Made by a program: the position numbers and the translations under genes
Source: JADCRZ01 sp037718865
GTDB taxonomy: Bacteria > Bacteroidota > Bacteroidia > Chitinophagales > Chitinophagaceae
DNA: 64,000 nucleotides
Direction of reading: 5' to 3'
NCBI GenBank assembly: GCA_037718865.1
Contig: JBBJMP010000006.1
Coordinates: 1 to 64,000 of the forward strand
The notes under the pieces: model-generated
Databases searched by the model: none
What the model was told of the DNA's origin: nothing
The model's input: the letters and a program-made list of their open reading frames with translations, nothing else
Shown: positions 35,603 to 45,143 of the stretch, one piece after another
Position numbering within the stretch: position 1 is the stretch's first letter
Layout: each line of letters starts with the position of its first letter

Positions 35603-37084
35603 ATGTCATTAAGTCAAAGTTTACAACAAAAATTATTACAAAAATTATCACCCCAGCAGATTCAGTTAATGAAGTTGCTGCAGGTGCCAACTGCCAATCT
35701 GGAAGAACGTATAAAAGAAGAGCTCGAAGAAAACCCTGCCCTTGAAGTTCTTGAAGACGACCACGACAATAGTGACGATATCAAAGATGATATGGACGCT
35801 TCCGATGATGACTATGAAATGGATGGGGGTGAGGACGAGTATGGCAACCTGGACATTAGTGATTATGTGATGGACGGAGACGACGAAGTGGGTGATTATA
35901 AACTGCGTGACGACAATTACCCGGAAGTTGACGATAATAAGGTGATACCTTACCGCGTTGAAACCACCTTTCATGATATGCTTGCTGACCAGCTGGGAAT
36001 GCTTAAGCTGGATGAACGCACGAGCAAAATAGCCGAGCAGATTGTGGGAAGCATTGATGATGATGGCTATTTGCGTAGGGAGACAACATCCATACAGGAC
36101 GACCTGGCCTTCAGGCAAAATGTTGAGGTAAACGAACAGGAAATAGAAGACCTCATCAATAAGATCCAGCAATTTGATCCACCCGGCGTGTGTGCCAGAA
36201 ATCTTCAGGAATGTTTGCTATTGCAGTTGCACCGGAAGCTTAAAGAAGGCAAGGAGGTTAAAATAGCCATTGATATCTTAACGGACTATTTTGATGAGTT
36301 TACCAAAAAGCATTATGATAAAATTCAACGCGGACTTGGTTTAACAGACGACCAGCTTAGAGAAGTCATTAACCAGATCGTAAGGCTGAATCCCAAACCG
36401 GGCGGCAATGTTGGTGAAGTAAATAAAGGGGAAAGTTACGTAATTCCTGATTTTTATGTCGTCAATACCGGAGGCAGGCTTGAGGTAACCTTGAATTCAA
36501 AAAATGCTCCTGACCTTCGTATCAGTGAAGGCTACCGGGACATGCTCCGGGATTATGACAGGGGCGCAAAGAAAGACAAACGCCAAAAGGAGGCCGTTCT
36601 TTTTATCAAGCAGAAGATCGATGCAGCCAAATGGTTCATTGATGCCATTAAGCAAAGGCAGCATACCTTGCTGAGCACCATGGAAACCATTTTGGATTAC
36701 CAGTATGATTTTTTCCTTACCGGAGATGAAACTACCATGAGGCCGATGATCCTTAAAGATATAGCAGAACGTACCGGCCTGGACATATCCACGGTAAGCC
36801 GCGTGGCGAATAGCAAATTCGTACAGACCGAATTTGGTACTTACCGGCTAAAATTCTTTTTCAGCGAATCCCTGAGTACCGATAGCGGAGAAGAAGTTTC
36901 AACCCGGGAAGTAAAAAAGATACTTAGTAATATGGTCGAAGCTGAAAGTAAAAAGAAACCACTTAGCGACGAACGCTTAACGGAACTATTGCAGGAAAAG
37001 GGCTATAATATCGCCCGCCGTACAGTCGCTAAATACCGCGAGCAGCTAAATATTCCCGTGGCGCGGTTAAGGAAAGAATTATAG
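35603..37084 (+). CDS. rpoN: RNA polymerase sigma-54 factor
   Basis: A 493-residue sigma-54. Region I is the Gln/Leu-rich start (SLQQKLLQKLSPQQIQLMKLL) that binds activators. A long acidic region II follows, from about residue 48 to 110. The core-binding part contains FDPPGVCARNLQECLLLQL and LNPKPGG. The helix-turn-helix and the RpoN box ARRTVAKYREQL near the C-terminus bind the -24/-12 promoter. No bacterial enhancer-binding activator gene is in the window. Confidence 0.96.
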   Translation: MSLSQSLQQKLLQKLSPQQIQLMKLLQVPTANLEERIKEELEENPALEVLEDDHDNSDDIKDDMDASDDDYEMDGGEDEYGNLDISDYVMDGDDEVGDYKLRDDNYPEVDDNKVIPYRVETTFHDMLADQLGMLKLDERTSKIAEQIVGSIDDDGYLRRETTSIQDDLAFRQNVEVNEQEIEDLINKIQQFDPPGVCARNLQECLLLQLHRKLKEGKEVKIAIDILTDYFDEFTKKHYDKIQRGLGLTDDQLREVINQIVRLNPKPGGNVGEVNKGESYVIPDFYVVNTGGRLEVTLNSKNAPDLRISEGYRDMLRDYDRGAKKDKRQKEAVLFIKQKIDAAKWFIDAIKQRQHTLLSTMETILDYQYDFFLTGDETTMRPMILKDIAERTGLDISTVSRVANSKFVQTEFGTYRLKFFFSESLSTDSGEEVSTREVKKILSNMVEAESKKKPLSDERLTELLQEKGYNIARRTVAKYREQLNIPVARLRKEL

Positions 37085-37150
37085 CCAGTAAACAGGTATC
37101 CCGTAAATTGAGGTCCACTGCTGCTACGGTTATCTTAATGCAAGAACACA

Positions 37151-37876
37151 ATGAAAGATAAGAACGGATTAGATCCTAAGAAGCCAGGCGACCTGCTTTA
37201 TTCTTTTGATAATCTTCCGAAATCAGACGAAGAAAGAAGAAAGCCGGATAATCAACCTGCCTTTCTCCGCCTTCCGGCCAATCTCCTTTCTTATCTCTTT
37301 CATCCCTTGTTCATTCCCGCTTATATAGCCGCTTTTCTCATTTTCGTTCATCCGTATGTATTTTTCAGGTTCAATGAAAACTTACGCATGTTGCGATTTA
37401 TAACCGTTCTGCTGCTTACGGTTTTTTTTCCGGCCTTTTCAATATTTCTGTTACAGCGGTTAGGATTCGTACAAAGCGTTTATCTGCGGACACAGCGGGA
37501 AAGGATCATCCCCTATATTACTTCCATGTTTTTTTTCTTCTGGGCATTCTATGTTATGAAAAATTTGCCTGATAGTCCCCGCATGTTCACCATTCTTCTT
37601 TTAGGCGTTTTCCTGTCATCTATCGCTGCCTTTATGGCTAATATTTATTTCAAAGTTAGCATGCATGCCATTGCCATGGGCGGACTGATCACTTTTTTCG
37701 TGCTATTGTCTATGCAGGGAACCTTTTCTATGGGAATCTATTTATCACTGGCTATTTTTATTGCCGGGTTAGTTTGTACTGCCCGGCTGATTGTTTCTGA
37801 TCATCATCCGTTTGAAGTGTATGTAGGCTTTTTCCTGGGGGTTATCTGTCAGGCAATGGCCAGATTTTTTGTTTAA
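37151..37876 (+). CDS. PAP2-like integral membrane protein
   Basis: A 241-residue membrane protein with about six hydrophobic segments after a charged, Pro-rich N-terminus. SMHAIAMGGL and ARLIVSDHHPFEVYVGFFLG resemble phosphatase motifs 2 and 3 of the PAP2 superfamily, with Arg and His kept. Motif 1 is not clear. It may dephosphorylate lipids, or be a degenerate relative. Its gene ends 28 bp before the first IS630 insertion site. Confidence 0.65.
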   Translation: MKDKNGLDPKKPGDLLYSFDNLPKSDEERRKPDNQPAFLRLPANLLSYLFHPLFIPAYIAAFLIFVHPYVFFRFNENLRMLRFITVLLLTVFFPAFSIFLLQRLGFVQSVYLRTQRERIIPYITSMFFFFWAFYVMKNLPDSPRMFTILLLGVFLSSIAAFMANIYFKVSMHAIAMGGLITFFVLLSMQGTFSMGIYLSLAIFIAGLVCTARLIVSDHHPFEVYVGFFLGVICQAMARFFV

Positions 37877-37893
37877 GAAACGCTATGTTTTGG

Positions 37894-37906
37894 TAGTTTC
37901 AAACTA
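37894..37906. repeat. Palindrome TAGTTTCAAACTA at the first IS630 insertion site
   Basis: A perfect 6-1-6 palindrome whose last TA is the left target dinucleotide of IS630 copy A. On the minus strand it starts at the stop codon of the Kelch gene before IS insertion. The same palindrome lies beside IS630 copy B at 56453-56467. Confidence 0.65.
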
Positions 37907-37964
37907 GTGTTAAGTTAAATGTAAAGTGACGTGTAATTTTGTATATTTGTAAAACACCTTACAA

Positions 37965-38615
37965 ATGATACGCTATACAATAAAATTAACGAAGGCGGAA
38001 GTGGAAGAATTAATGGCAATAATTGACAAGGGCTCACATACTTCCCAAACGTTCCGTATTGCGTATATTCTTTTGAATTGTGATGAAGGAAAATATTCTC
38101 AGAAAGTAACTAACGAACAAATAACGAAGGCGTTAAGGGTGGGAATGCGAACAATAGACCGTGTCAAAAAGAAATTTATGGAGGTGGGATTTGAGGCATC
38201 GCTTGAAAGACGACCTGCCACGCGGGTTTATGAAAAGAAAATGGATGGAGAGCTGGAGGCTAAATTAGTCACTCTATGCTGCAGTGAGCCACCGAAGGGA
38301 TATGCAAGATGGTCATTGCGGCTTTTAGCTGACAAAATGGTTGAATTAAAATATGTCGACAGTATTAGTCATGTAACCGTAAGGAATATTCTAAAAAAAA
38401 CGAACTTAAGCCGTGGAAAGTAACGAGTTGGTTAATACCGCCTGCGAGAAGTGGGCAATTCGTGTCAAATATGGAATTTGTGTTGGATGGGTATAAAAGG
38501 CCCTACCCTTTCGCCAAACTCATTGTATGAAACATTTGATCCGGCAGAAGCGAAAACCTATGGGATAGATTTGAATTCGTATATACGCCAAAACGTGGCA
38601 GCTGGTTAAATATGG
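37965..38615 (+). pseudogene. IS630 transposase, copy A, first exon, broken
   Basis: The first frame (37965-38423) is an intact 152-residue DNA-binding part with paired helix-turn-helix motifs (EQITKALRVGMRTIDRVKKK). An A8 run at 38393-38400 allows a -1 shift into the catalytic frame, which begins NELKPWKVTSWLIPP and FVLDGYKRPY. Then about 290 bp are missing relative to copy B, removing both catalytic Asp, and a further single-base deletion precedes WLNM. The exon ends at 38615, where the group II intron begins. Confidence 0.85.
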
Positions 38616-39235
38616 GTGCGACTTGTAAAGTTGATGCTGTAATTGTTTCGATTCTCAGATAAATGGGAATAGAGAAACCTGCCATTCTGTTGGTAGTAGT
38701 CTACTCCGACAGGCATAGAGAGTAATCTCTGGGTCTGAAGCTCGGTGGACAATGTACCGAATGGCCGCAAGGCCATCAGTGAAGGCCGTGAGGCTAAAGC
38801 TGACCTGGAAGTTTCATCCGGGATAGGGCTAGGCTGACTGGCATGGTTAAGGTAACTAAACTATCGATAAACGTCGTGAAGCCAAATGAGCTAAAGAAAC
38901 TGATAAGCTCAAGCCAAAAGGCAAGCGTGGGACAATCTACTCCATGTTTAGATTGCACAGACAAACAGCACGCCGGCGGAGAGATAGAACCTAACCCAGT
39001 CCTGTTGCAGCATCGGAACAAGGTAAGCCCTATTCCTCGCCTGCAAGGGCAAGTCGACCGCAAGGAAGACCCATGAGGAAGAGGGTATAGGAACTAACAA
39101 AAAGCGAAGGGCGCTTTGTAACGAAGCGTATAGGGGATGAAAGGATCGCCCTGCGGTGAAAGCCGGCTGACTTGTTATAGTGGTCAATCATGGCGAGAAA
39201 ACAAGTAGAACCTAAAACTAAGGGGAAACAAGCAA

Positions 39236-40972
39236 ATGACTGTATCACCAAATATAGCTGCGGTTCCCACAGACGGAACAGACTGGAATTCCATTGACTG
39301 GAACCAGGCCCACCGTATGGTAGTGAGGCTACAAGTGCGTATCGCTAAGGCAACACGTGAAGGCCGCTGGCGCAAGGTAAAAGCCTTGCAATGGCTGCTG
39401 ACACATTCTTATGCTGCTAAATTGCTGGCAGTAAAGAAAGTTACTACAAACCGTGGTAAACGAACACCCGGAGTGGATGGAGTACTCTTGAAAACACCAG
39501 AAGACAAAGCCGCCATGTGCAACTCCCTAAAACGTGCCGGATATCAACCCTCTCCGTTAAGGCGGATTTATATCGCCAAAACCAACGGAAAACTTCGGCC
39601 TCTCGGAATACCGACCATTCAAGATCGAAGTATGCAGGCTCTGCATACTCTTGCACTCCTACCTATGTCGGAAAGTATGGCAGATTGGAATAGCTACGGG
39701 TTTAGGCCCGAACGCTGCACTGCCGACGCTATTGAAGCTCTATTCAATAAGCTTAGCAAAAAGGACTCGCCACAATGGGTTTTGGAAGGCGACATCCAAG
39801 GTTGTTTTGACAACATCGGCCATGAATGGATGTTGAAAAATATCTGTTCCGATACGAAAGTATTACAGAAATGGCTGCAAGCAGGTTACATGGAAAAGGC
39901 TTCGTTATTCCCCACAGAAAAGGGTACTCCGCAAGGAGGAATAGCTTCACCCACACTTGCCAACTTGGTGCTTGATGGAATAGAAGACTTATTGGGAAGA
40001 AAGTTTCACTCGTTAAACAGATATGGACGATGTAGGCAAGTATCTCCTTGGGGGATACACTTTGTGAGATACGCGGATGACTTTGTGGTAATAGGTAAAT
40101 CAAAAGATGTTCTTGAAAAAGAAGTATCTCCTATGATCGCAGAGTTCCTGAAAGAAAGAGGCCTCGAACTGTCCAAAGAAAAAACGAAGATAACTCACAT
40201 CTCGCAAGGTTTTGACTTCCTTGGGCAAAACGTTCGTAAGTACAGGTTAGGAAAAAGCACAGCTAAGTTACTTATCAAGCCAAGCAGCAAGAACATAAAA
40301 GCGTTTCTTACCAGTATAAGGGAGACCATTAAATCGATGGCAACAGCAACGCAGGAAAACCTGATACGCAAACTCAATCCCAAAATACAGGGATGGGCTA
40401 ATTATCACCGATCGGTAGTATCCAAAACTACTTATAAGAAGGTGGATCACGAGATATGGAAAGCTCTGCGGAACTGGGCCATACGGAGGCACCCGAATAA
40501 AAGAAAGCCCTGGATACAAGCCAAATACTTCCCCAAAATGAAAGAACGCAATCAATGTTTTAGTTGCCTAGTCAAAGATGAGAAAACAAAGGCTATTACA
40601 GCCATAGTGCTGAAACAAACTTCGGATACGCCTATTAGGCGCCATAAAAAAATCCGAAGCGAAGCGACTCCCTTTGACCCGGCATACGAAGCGTACTTTG
40701 AAAATCGGGTGTCAGCAAAGATGACAAACAACAAAGAAGGGCGCAGAAAAGTCGGGGCATTGTGGAGAAGGCAGAAAGGCTGCTGCTCTATTTGTGGAGA
40801 AAGAATTACAAGTGTTACCAATTGGAGCATTCATCACCTGGAAAGTCGGCTGGATGGAGGTTCTGGAAACTTATCCAATCTCACACTCCTGCATCAGGAG
40901 TGCCAGGAACGGGGCTTCATAAATGGTTTTAAGTATCTGTTTCCGGCTGAGGCCAACAAAACCTCGGCTTAG
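39236..40972 (+). CDS. Group II intron reverse transcriptase/maturase with HNH endonuclease, copy A
   Basis: A 578-residue multifunctional protein for intron splicing and retrohoming. The N-terminal part has GKRTPGVDGV and RIYIAKTNGKLRPLGIPT. The RT active site is HFVRYADDFVVIG (YADD at 279-282), with YGFRPERCTADAIEAL and GTPQGGIASPTLANL. The maturase domain X contains NPKIQGWANYHRSVV. The C-terminus carries an HNH-type nuclease with GCCSICGERI, WSIHHLESRLDGGSGNLSN and LLHQECQ. All domains look intact, so the intron could be active. It is identical to copy B in protein sequence. Confidence 0.95.
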   Translation: MTVSPNIAAVPTDGTDWNSIDWNQAHRMVVRLQVRIAKATREGRWRKVKALQWLLTHSYAAKLLAVKKVTTNRGKRTPGVDGVLLKTPEDKAAMCNSLKRAGYQPSPLRRIYIAKTNGKLRPLGIPTIQDRSMQALHTLALLPMSESMADWNSYGFRPERCTADAIEALFNKLSKKDSPQWVLEGDIQGCFDNIGHEWMLKNICSDTKVLQKWLQAGYMEKASLFPTEKGTPQGGIASPTLANLVLDGIEDLLGRKFHSLNRYGRCRQVSPWGIHFVRYADDFVVIGKSKDVLEKEVSPMIAEFLKERGLELSKEKTKITHISQGFDFLGQNVRKYRLGKSTAKLLIKPSSKNIKAFLTSIRETIKSMATATQENLIRKLNPKIQGWANYHRSVVSKTTYKKVDHEIWKALRNWAIRRHPNKRKPWIQAKYFPKMKERNQCFSCLVKDEKTKAITAIVLKQTSDTPIRRHKKIRSEATPFDPAYEAYFENRVSAKMTNNKEGRRKVGALWRRQKGCCSICGERITSVTNWSIHHLESRLDGGSGNLSNLTLLHQECQERGFINGFKYLFPAEANKTSA

Positions 40973-40981
40973 TATTGGCTT

Positions 40982-41015
40982 GAGCCGTGTGAAGGGAAAC
41001 TCTCATGCACGGTTC
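40982..41015 (+). ncRNA. Group II intron domain V, copy A
   Basis: A 34-base hairpin beginning GAGCCGTGTG and ending GCACGGTTC, with the GAGCCGT/ACGGTTC pairing and a GAAA-like tetraloop region characteristic of catalytic domain V. Confidence 0.9.
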
Positions 41016-41056
41016 TTAGGGGAGGGTGTCGCAGTAATGGGATACTCTTACCCGAC

Positions 41057-41263
41057 CAGAGATAGAACTACACGTCTTAAATGGTCAGTGTTTAAATAGG
41101 CATATAGCCACCATGAAAGAAATTAAAAGCGAAGTTGAAGCCTGGCAAACAAACAGAAATAATAAGAATAGCGCAATAAATTGGCAGTTTACAAATAGCG
41201 AAGCAAGAATAAAACTAAAAAGACTTCATCCGTTACTTCGTTACTTCAGGCTTAACTTAACAC
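41057..41263 (+). pseudogene. IS630 transposase, copy A, second exon remnant
   Basis: Continuing from the spliced codon, it reads AEIELHVLNGQCLNRHI, VEAWQTNRNNKNSAINWQF and LKRLHPL. These are the catalytic Glu region and C-terminus of IS630 transposases. Compared with copy B the C-terminal end has changed, and the frame runs past the element end. An internal reading frame from 41113 is only this fragment. Confidence 0.8.
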
Positions 41264-43209
41264 TAGTGCTTGACAAACTTTCCTTGCTGAATTGCTGTAG
41301 AGCTTCGTAACAAAAGTTGATAAATTCCTTTCGGCAAATATTTTATATCAACAGAAAATGATGGGCTACCATTCAGCGCAATTTTTTCTTCCTTCAACTT
41401 TCTTCCTGTTGCATCACTAATTTCTAATATGGCAGTCTCGTTTATGCCATTTACCTGTACATATAAAATATCCGTAGCGGGATTGGGAAAGATCTGCAAA
41501 GAGGCCTTACCATTCGTTTTTACAGCCACTACTTTGCTGTAAGTAAATCTGGCATCAGAGCTAACTATTTTGATACGATAAAAATTTGTGGTTTGCAAAG
41601 GTTGCTGATCAGTGTATAAATAATCATAGGTTGCAGAGGAGCGACCTTGAGCAGTAATAGAACCTATTGCTAAAAAATTGCGTCCATCTGCACTGCGTTC
41701 AACAATAAAATGTGTTGTATTGGCTTCGTTAGAAGTTTGCCAGATTACCAATATGGTGTTCTGTAAAGACTGTGCAGAAATCTTTAATAGAGTAAGCGGA
41801 AGAACACTATTGTTACTGAGCTTCCAAAGATCATTTAACCAACCACTGGAGTTGGCAGCAACACCACCACCTCCAAGCAGCCATAAACTGCCAAAATTGT
41901 CCGTCCAGCCAACCGCATTTTCCCTGTCGCCGGGTCTATTGTTTGCAGAAGCAATGCCTTGTGCGCCGTATATGCCATAATGAACCAGGGCACTATCACC
42001 TTTAACCCATGTCCATTGATTTGTAAGGCGATCATATTTCCAAAGGTCATTTAAATCACTCCATGTGGCTGCATTTTTTCCATAGCCTGCGAAGATCAAA
42101 AACCCGCCGTGGTTATCTTTCCACGCCACGCTATGTATTCGGCCTCCGGGATTAGTAAATGCTGAAGGAATGCCTTGTGTACCGTATATTCCGGGAAGAT
42201 TTTGTGTATCCGACCCTTTCATCCATGTCCATTGGTTGGAAGAGAGATCATATTTCCACAAGTCGCTGTAGTATTGCTCGCTGAAGGACGGATTAGATGG
42301 CGATGCAAACCTGAAACCGCCAAACATCCAAAGACTTCCTGTGCCTTGTGCTGCATCTGACCATGTAACACTTCCATATCTTGCTGCGGGCTCATTATCA
42401 GGTGCTGCAATTCCTTGTGCGCCATATTTACCGGCACTATTGAGCCTTATATCGCCTTTCATCCATGTCCATTCATTGGTTAGAGGATTATATTTCCACA
42501 GGTCGTTGAAGAAGTTTATCGAACTGGTATAATCAGTTCCTCCTCCAAAAAGCCAAAGGTTAATGCCATCCGTCCATGAAATTGCGCCCTCCCTTGCCGG
42601 CGGATTATTAGCTGATGCAGCAATGCCTTGCGTACCATAGAATCCAAAAATGCTTGCCGTAGTTATGATACTATCTCCCTTCATCCATGTCCACATATCA
42701 TTGGCAGGATCGTACTTCCAGAGATCATTTAATTCGTCTCCAGTAGTGGAAGCCCATCCATAGCCTCCAAACAGCCAGAAATTACCTAGAGCATCTGTCC
42801 AGGAAACAGCGTCTACCCTCGGTCCCGGTTTATTGGTAGATGCAGGAATTCCCTGTTTGCCATAAACGCCCCTACTGTTTATTAAGGTATTGTCACCTTT
42901 CATCCATGTCCACATATTAGTGGAAATATCATATTTCCAAAGGTCATTCCTCAAGCCGCAATCGCTATTTACTGTAGCACAGAAATACCCGCCGAACATC
43001 CATAAATTACCGGATGCATCTGTCCATGACACCGCCCCAGATCTTGCGCCGGGCTTGTTGTTACTGGAAGCAATTCCCTGCGTGCCATAGACACCAACGA
43101 CATTGGATAAACTATCTCCCTTCATCCATGTCCACTGGCTGTTAGGAGTAATCTGGGCGTTTAATCCTAAGGCATGCAATAAGAAAATGGCGGTTAAAAT
43201 CTTTTTCAT
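41263..43209 (-). CDS. Kelch-like repeat protein with T9SS C-terminal sorting domain
   Basis: A 648-residue exported protein. After the signal peptide (MKKILTAIFLLHALGLNAQ) come six imperfect repeats of about 70 residues, each starting WTWMKGD and containing YGTQGI, W-T/S-D, FGG and DLWKYD, as in a six-bladed Kelch-type propeller. A beta domain follows (FIVERSADGRNFLAIG), then the type IX secretion sorting domain from LQIFPNPATDILYVQV to the end, so the protein is probably secreted or surface-bound. The TAG stop overlaps the TA target of IS630 copy A; the reconstructed empty site has the same stop. Confidence 0.88.
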   Translation of the reverse strand: MKKILTAIFLLHALGLNAQITPNSQWTWMKGDSLSNVVGVYGTQGIASSNNKPGARSGAVSWTDASGNLWMFGGYFCATVNSDCGLRNDLWKYDISTNMWTWMKGDNTLINSRGVYGKQGIPASTNKPGPRVDAVSWTDALGNFWLFGGYGWASTTGDELNDLWKYDPANDMWTWMKGDSIITTASIFGFYGTQGIAASANNPPAREGAISWTDGINLWLFGGGTDYTSSINFFNDLWKYNPLTNEWTWMKGDIRLNSAGKYGAQGIAAPDNEPAARYGSVTWSDAAQGTGSLWMFGGFRFASPSNPSFSEQYYSDLWKYDLSSNQWTWMKGSDTQNLPGIYGTQGIPSAFTNPGGRIHSVAWKDNHGGFLIFAGYGKNAATWSDLNDLWKYDRLTNQWTWVKGDSALVHYGIYGAQGIASANNRPGDRENAVGWTDNFGSLWLLGGGGVAANSSGWLNDLWKLSNNSVLPLTLLKISAQSLQNTILVIWQTSNEANTTHFIVERSADGRNFLAIGSITAQGRSSATYDYLYTDQQPLQTTNFYRIKIVSSDARFTYSKVVAVKTNGKASLQIFPNPATDILYVQVNGINETAILEISDATGRKLKEEKIALNGSPSFSVDIKYLPKGIYQLLLRSSTAIQQGKFVKH

Positions 43210-43391
43210 AAGTTGTTCATTGGAACCAGCAATAAATTCGCATGAAGATCTGTTCAGCTGCTTCTTAGTCTTGTAAAAAGTATTGTAATTCAATCATCAG
43301 CAACGATGCAGATAAGAAAAACACGTCATAGGGAAATTCCTTGTCTTAATTAATTTTTTAGGACATGCCAGGGCACCATTGTTCAAAACAA

Positions 43392-44750
43392 TTACTTTGA
43401 TAAATTTAATTTGTTCCGAATATTCGATGCTACCTGTCTACCTTGTATCAGGCCGGCAATAATACTGGGACGGTAATGAATACCACCATAAAGCCTTGAA
43501 ATGCCTGCATCTTCTCCAAAAGCGCGGAAAGAAGCAAACGACCTTGGTTGCATTCCCAAGTAATCATACGTGTGATCAGTAAAACTATAGTTGTCTCCAA
43601 ACACATAACCGAGCGCATCAGCAGCTGCTGCAGATAATACTGCATGCGCAGCTGTATATTCCGGGTGGGCTGGTGTCGCAAACACTGGAGACCATGTTGA
43701 ATGCCCTAACACAGTTCTTATATAAGTAATTGGACGAACTAAATTATAAGCATACTTGGTTTGCCAGCAACTAATAGAAACGTCATATACTGTAATGCCC
43801 ATCTGCGCATATGCAATGGCTGCTTTATCCAGCATTGTTTTGTCTTTTTCCAGCACTTGCTTTAAAATGCTAACATAATGTCCCGGTGTTGTAGTGCCTG
43901 GTATATCTCTCCAATATAAAGCTGTTTCTATTTGTTCCAGTGTAAGAGATTGAGAAATATCATGGAGTTCTTTCACCATTAAATAAAAACCAGATGAAGG
44001 ATCTTCTGAGTATGTTGTTGGCGCGGCTGGTTGAGCGTTATCACCACTCCCCGGAACCATAATACGCATTTTGCCAAAATAAGGAGTGCTTGCAAGGGCG
44101 AAGGCTGGTGCGGTTGGCACCCACAATCCTGCGCCTGTCGGCAACGGGTAATAGTCGCTTGCATGGTCATACCCATCAGTCTGAGCGAATTCAAAAACTT
44201 TTTGTGCAACAGCTTTTCCAAAGGAAATAGAACGATCGACAGTTGCTCCATCTGCTTCAGCCTTGTATTGGGTATTCAATGCATTTTCCAGCGACTCAAT
44301 AGCTGTCATGTTTGCTGTGCTGGTTGTGGAAAACATTTGTTTGGTAATGGATGCCAACGCTGAATTTGCCGAAGCCGGCCAATAATATTCAAATCCCGGC
44401 TTTGTTTTAGGTAGGCCTGAAAGACCATTTAGTTGTCCTTCCAGCGACTGACAGGAGGGCATTCCCGGCATTACGGCTTCATATAATGCTATCCCACTAT
44501 AAGCACAATGGCGAACAAACGCGACATTCGGAATACCTGTAGCTGTTTTCATTAATTGAAGCTGCATATCCATCCATGCAAGTGCCACATCTGACGTGAA
44601 GGTTTTTGTTTGCGTCAAATGCCCGTGTTGCTTATTTTTTCCGGTAGGAAATTTCCCTGGCAAGTCTTTTAGGCACCCGGAGAAAATAAAAACAGGAATA
44701 GCAAGAATCAGTATCAACCTAACGGCAAAGATGGGGTTTATAGGTTTCAT
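43392..44750 (-). CDS. Vanadium-dependent haloperoxidase-like lipoprotein (PAP2 fold)
   Basis: A 452-residue exported protein with a lipobox (FSGC, Cys26). The oxyanion-binding motifs of the haloperoxidase/acid phosphatase superfamily are present in order: KYAYNLVRP (KxxxxxxRP), PAHPEYTAAHAV in place of PSGH, and SRLYGGIHYRPS (SRxxxxxH). An Asp that usually follows the third motif is replaced. It could be a haloperoxidase or a phosphatase; sequence alone cannot decide. The protein lies head-to-head with the kinase operon. Confidence 0.85.
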   Translation of the reverse strand: MKPINPIFAVRLILILAIPVFIFSGCLKDLPGKFPTGKNKQHGHLTQTKTFTSDVALAWMDMQLQLMKTATGIPNVAFVRHCAYSGIALYEAVMPGMPSCQSLEGQLNGLSGLPKTKPGFEYYWPASANSALASITKQMFSTTSTANMTAIESLENALNTQYKAEADGATVDRSISFGKAVAQKVFEFAQTDGYDHASDYYPLPTGAGLWVPTAPAFALASTPYFGKMRIMVPGSGDNAQPAAPTTYSEDPSSGFYLMVKELHDISQSLTLEQIETALYWRDIPGTTTPGHYVSILKQVLEKDKTMLDKAAIAYAQMGITVYDVSISCWQTKYAYNLVRPITYIRTVLGHSTWSPVFATPAHPEYTAAHAVLSAAAADALGYVFGDNYSFTDHTYDYLGMQPRSFASFRAFGEDAGISRLYGGIHYRPSIIAGLIQGRQVASNIRNKLNLSK

Positions 44751-45143
44751 TTTAAAAGATTTTCACGTTTGAAAAGGATATGATCAAAGTGCACCAGTGC
44801 ACCAAGGTGCTGTATTTTATACCTTGCTGTCAACAATCACCTGACAACACAATAAATGAAGAAACGACATCAATAAAATTGAAAATGGATGTCGAATGAC
44901 GTACCAAATGGTATTGCGTGACCTCGAGTCCAGAAATTTTTTCAATATACCTGAATTCAATTGCAGATTTCTTTCATTTCGATAAACAGTTATGGTTTCA
45001 GGGTACATGCCCCAATCTGTATTGTGAATGCCATTTACCGTCGGTAAACTGCATACACAGTAAATGCATGGTCGCTTACCGAAAAAACAAGAAAGCTTGC
45101 TTTTTACCAAACCATTTGTATAATTTTAAAGAACACACATCAT
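44751..45143. other. Divergent intergenic region before the kinase operon
   Basis: 393 bp separate the haloperoxidase-like gene and the first kinase. I see a tandem GTGCACCA direct repeat at about 44791-44806 near the haloperoxidase start, and the TTTACCG-T-CGGTAAA palindrome described separately. No open frame here looks like a real gene. Confidence 0.5.
45034..45048. promoter_or_regulatory. Palindrome TTTACCG-T-CGGTAAA upstream of the LytS/LytTR operon
   Basis: A perfect 7-1-7 inverted repeat 95 bp before the first kinase gene, in the only spacer that can hold the promoter of the four-gene operon. It may be a regulator binding site. LytTR proteins usually bind direct or imperfect repeats, so the bound protein may be another one. 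Confidence 0.5.

Larger units (their letters stand above)
38616..41056 (+). mobile_element. Group II intron, copy A
   Basis: A 2441-bp retrotransposable ribozyme. It begins with the group II 5' consensus GTGCGAC and ends in CCGAC. Domain V lies 41 bp from the end, and the maturase ORF is in domain IV. About 620 bases of ribozyme domains I-III precede the ORF. Removing it rejoins exon bases to read W-L-N-M-A-E-I-E across the transposase catalytic Glu. It appears identical to copy B at 53810-56250 wherever compared. Confidence 0.92.
37907..41263 (+). mobile_element. IS630-family element, copy A, carrying a group II intron
   Basis: The outer ends are inverted: GTGTTAAGTTAA at the left (37907-37918) and its complement at the right (41252-41263), flanked by the TA dinucleotide (37905-37906 and 41264-41265) typical of IS630/Tc1-mariner. 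Without its intron it would be about 0.9 kb. The transposase is broken by an internal deletion and a frameshift, so the element is defective. The TA target lies in the TAG stop of the downstream-oriented Kelch gene, which remains intact because the element itself begins with G. Confidence 0.85.

Noticed and set aside
38843..39076. 77-residue ORF in the intron 5' part (and its copy at 54037)
   Set aside because: It lies in the ribozyme domains before the maturase gene and is more likely a chance frame in structured RNA.
39236..40972. Diversity-generating retroelement
   Set aside because: The reverse transcriptase has a maturase X and HNH domain, a ribozyme end with domain V, and no template/variable repeat pair was seen; it is a group II intron.
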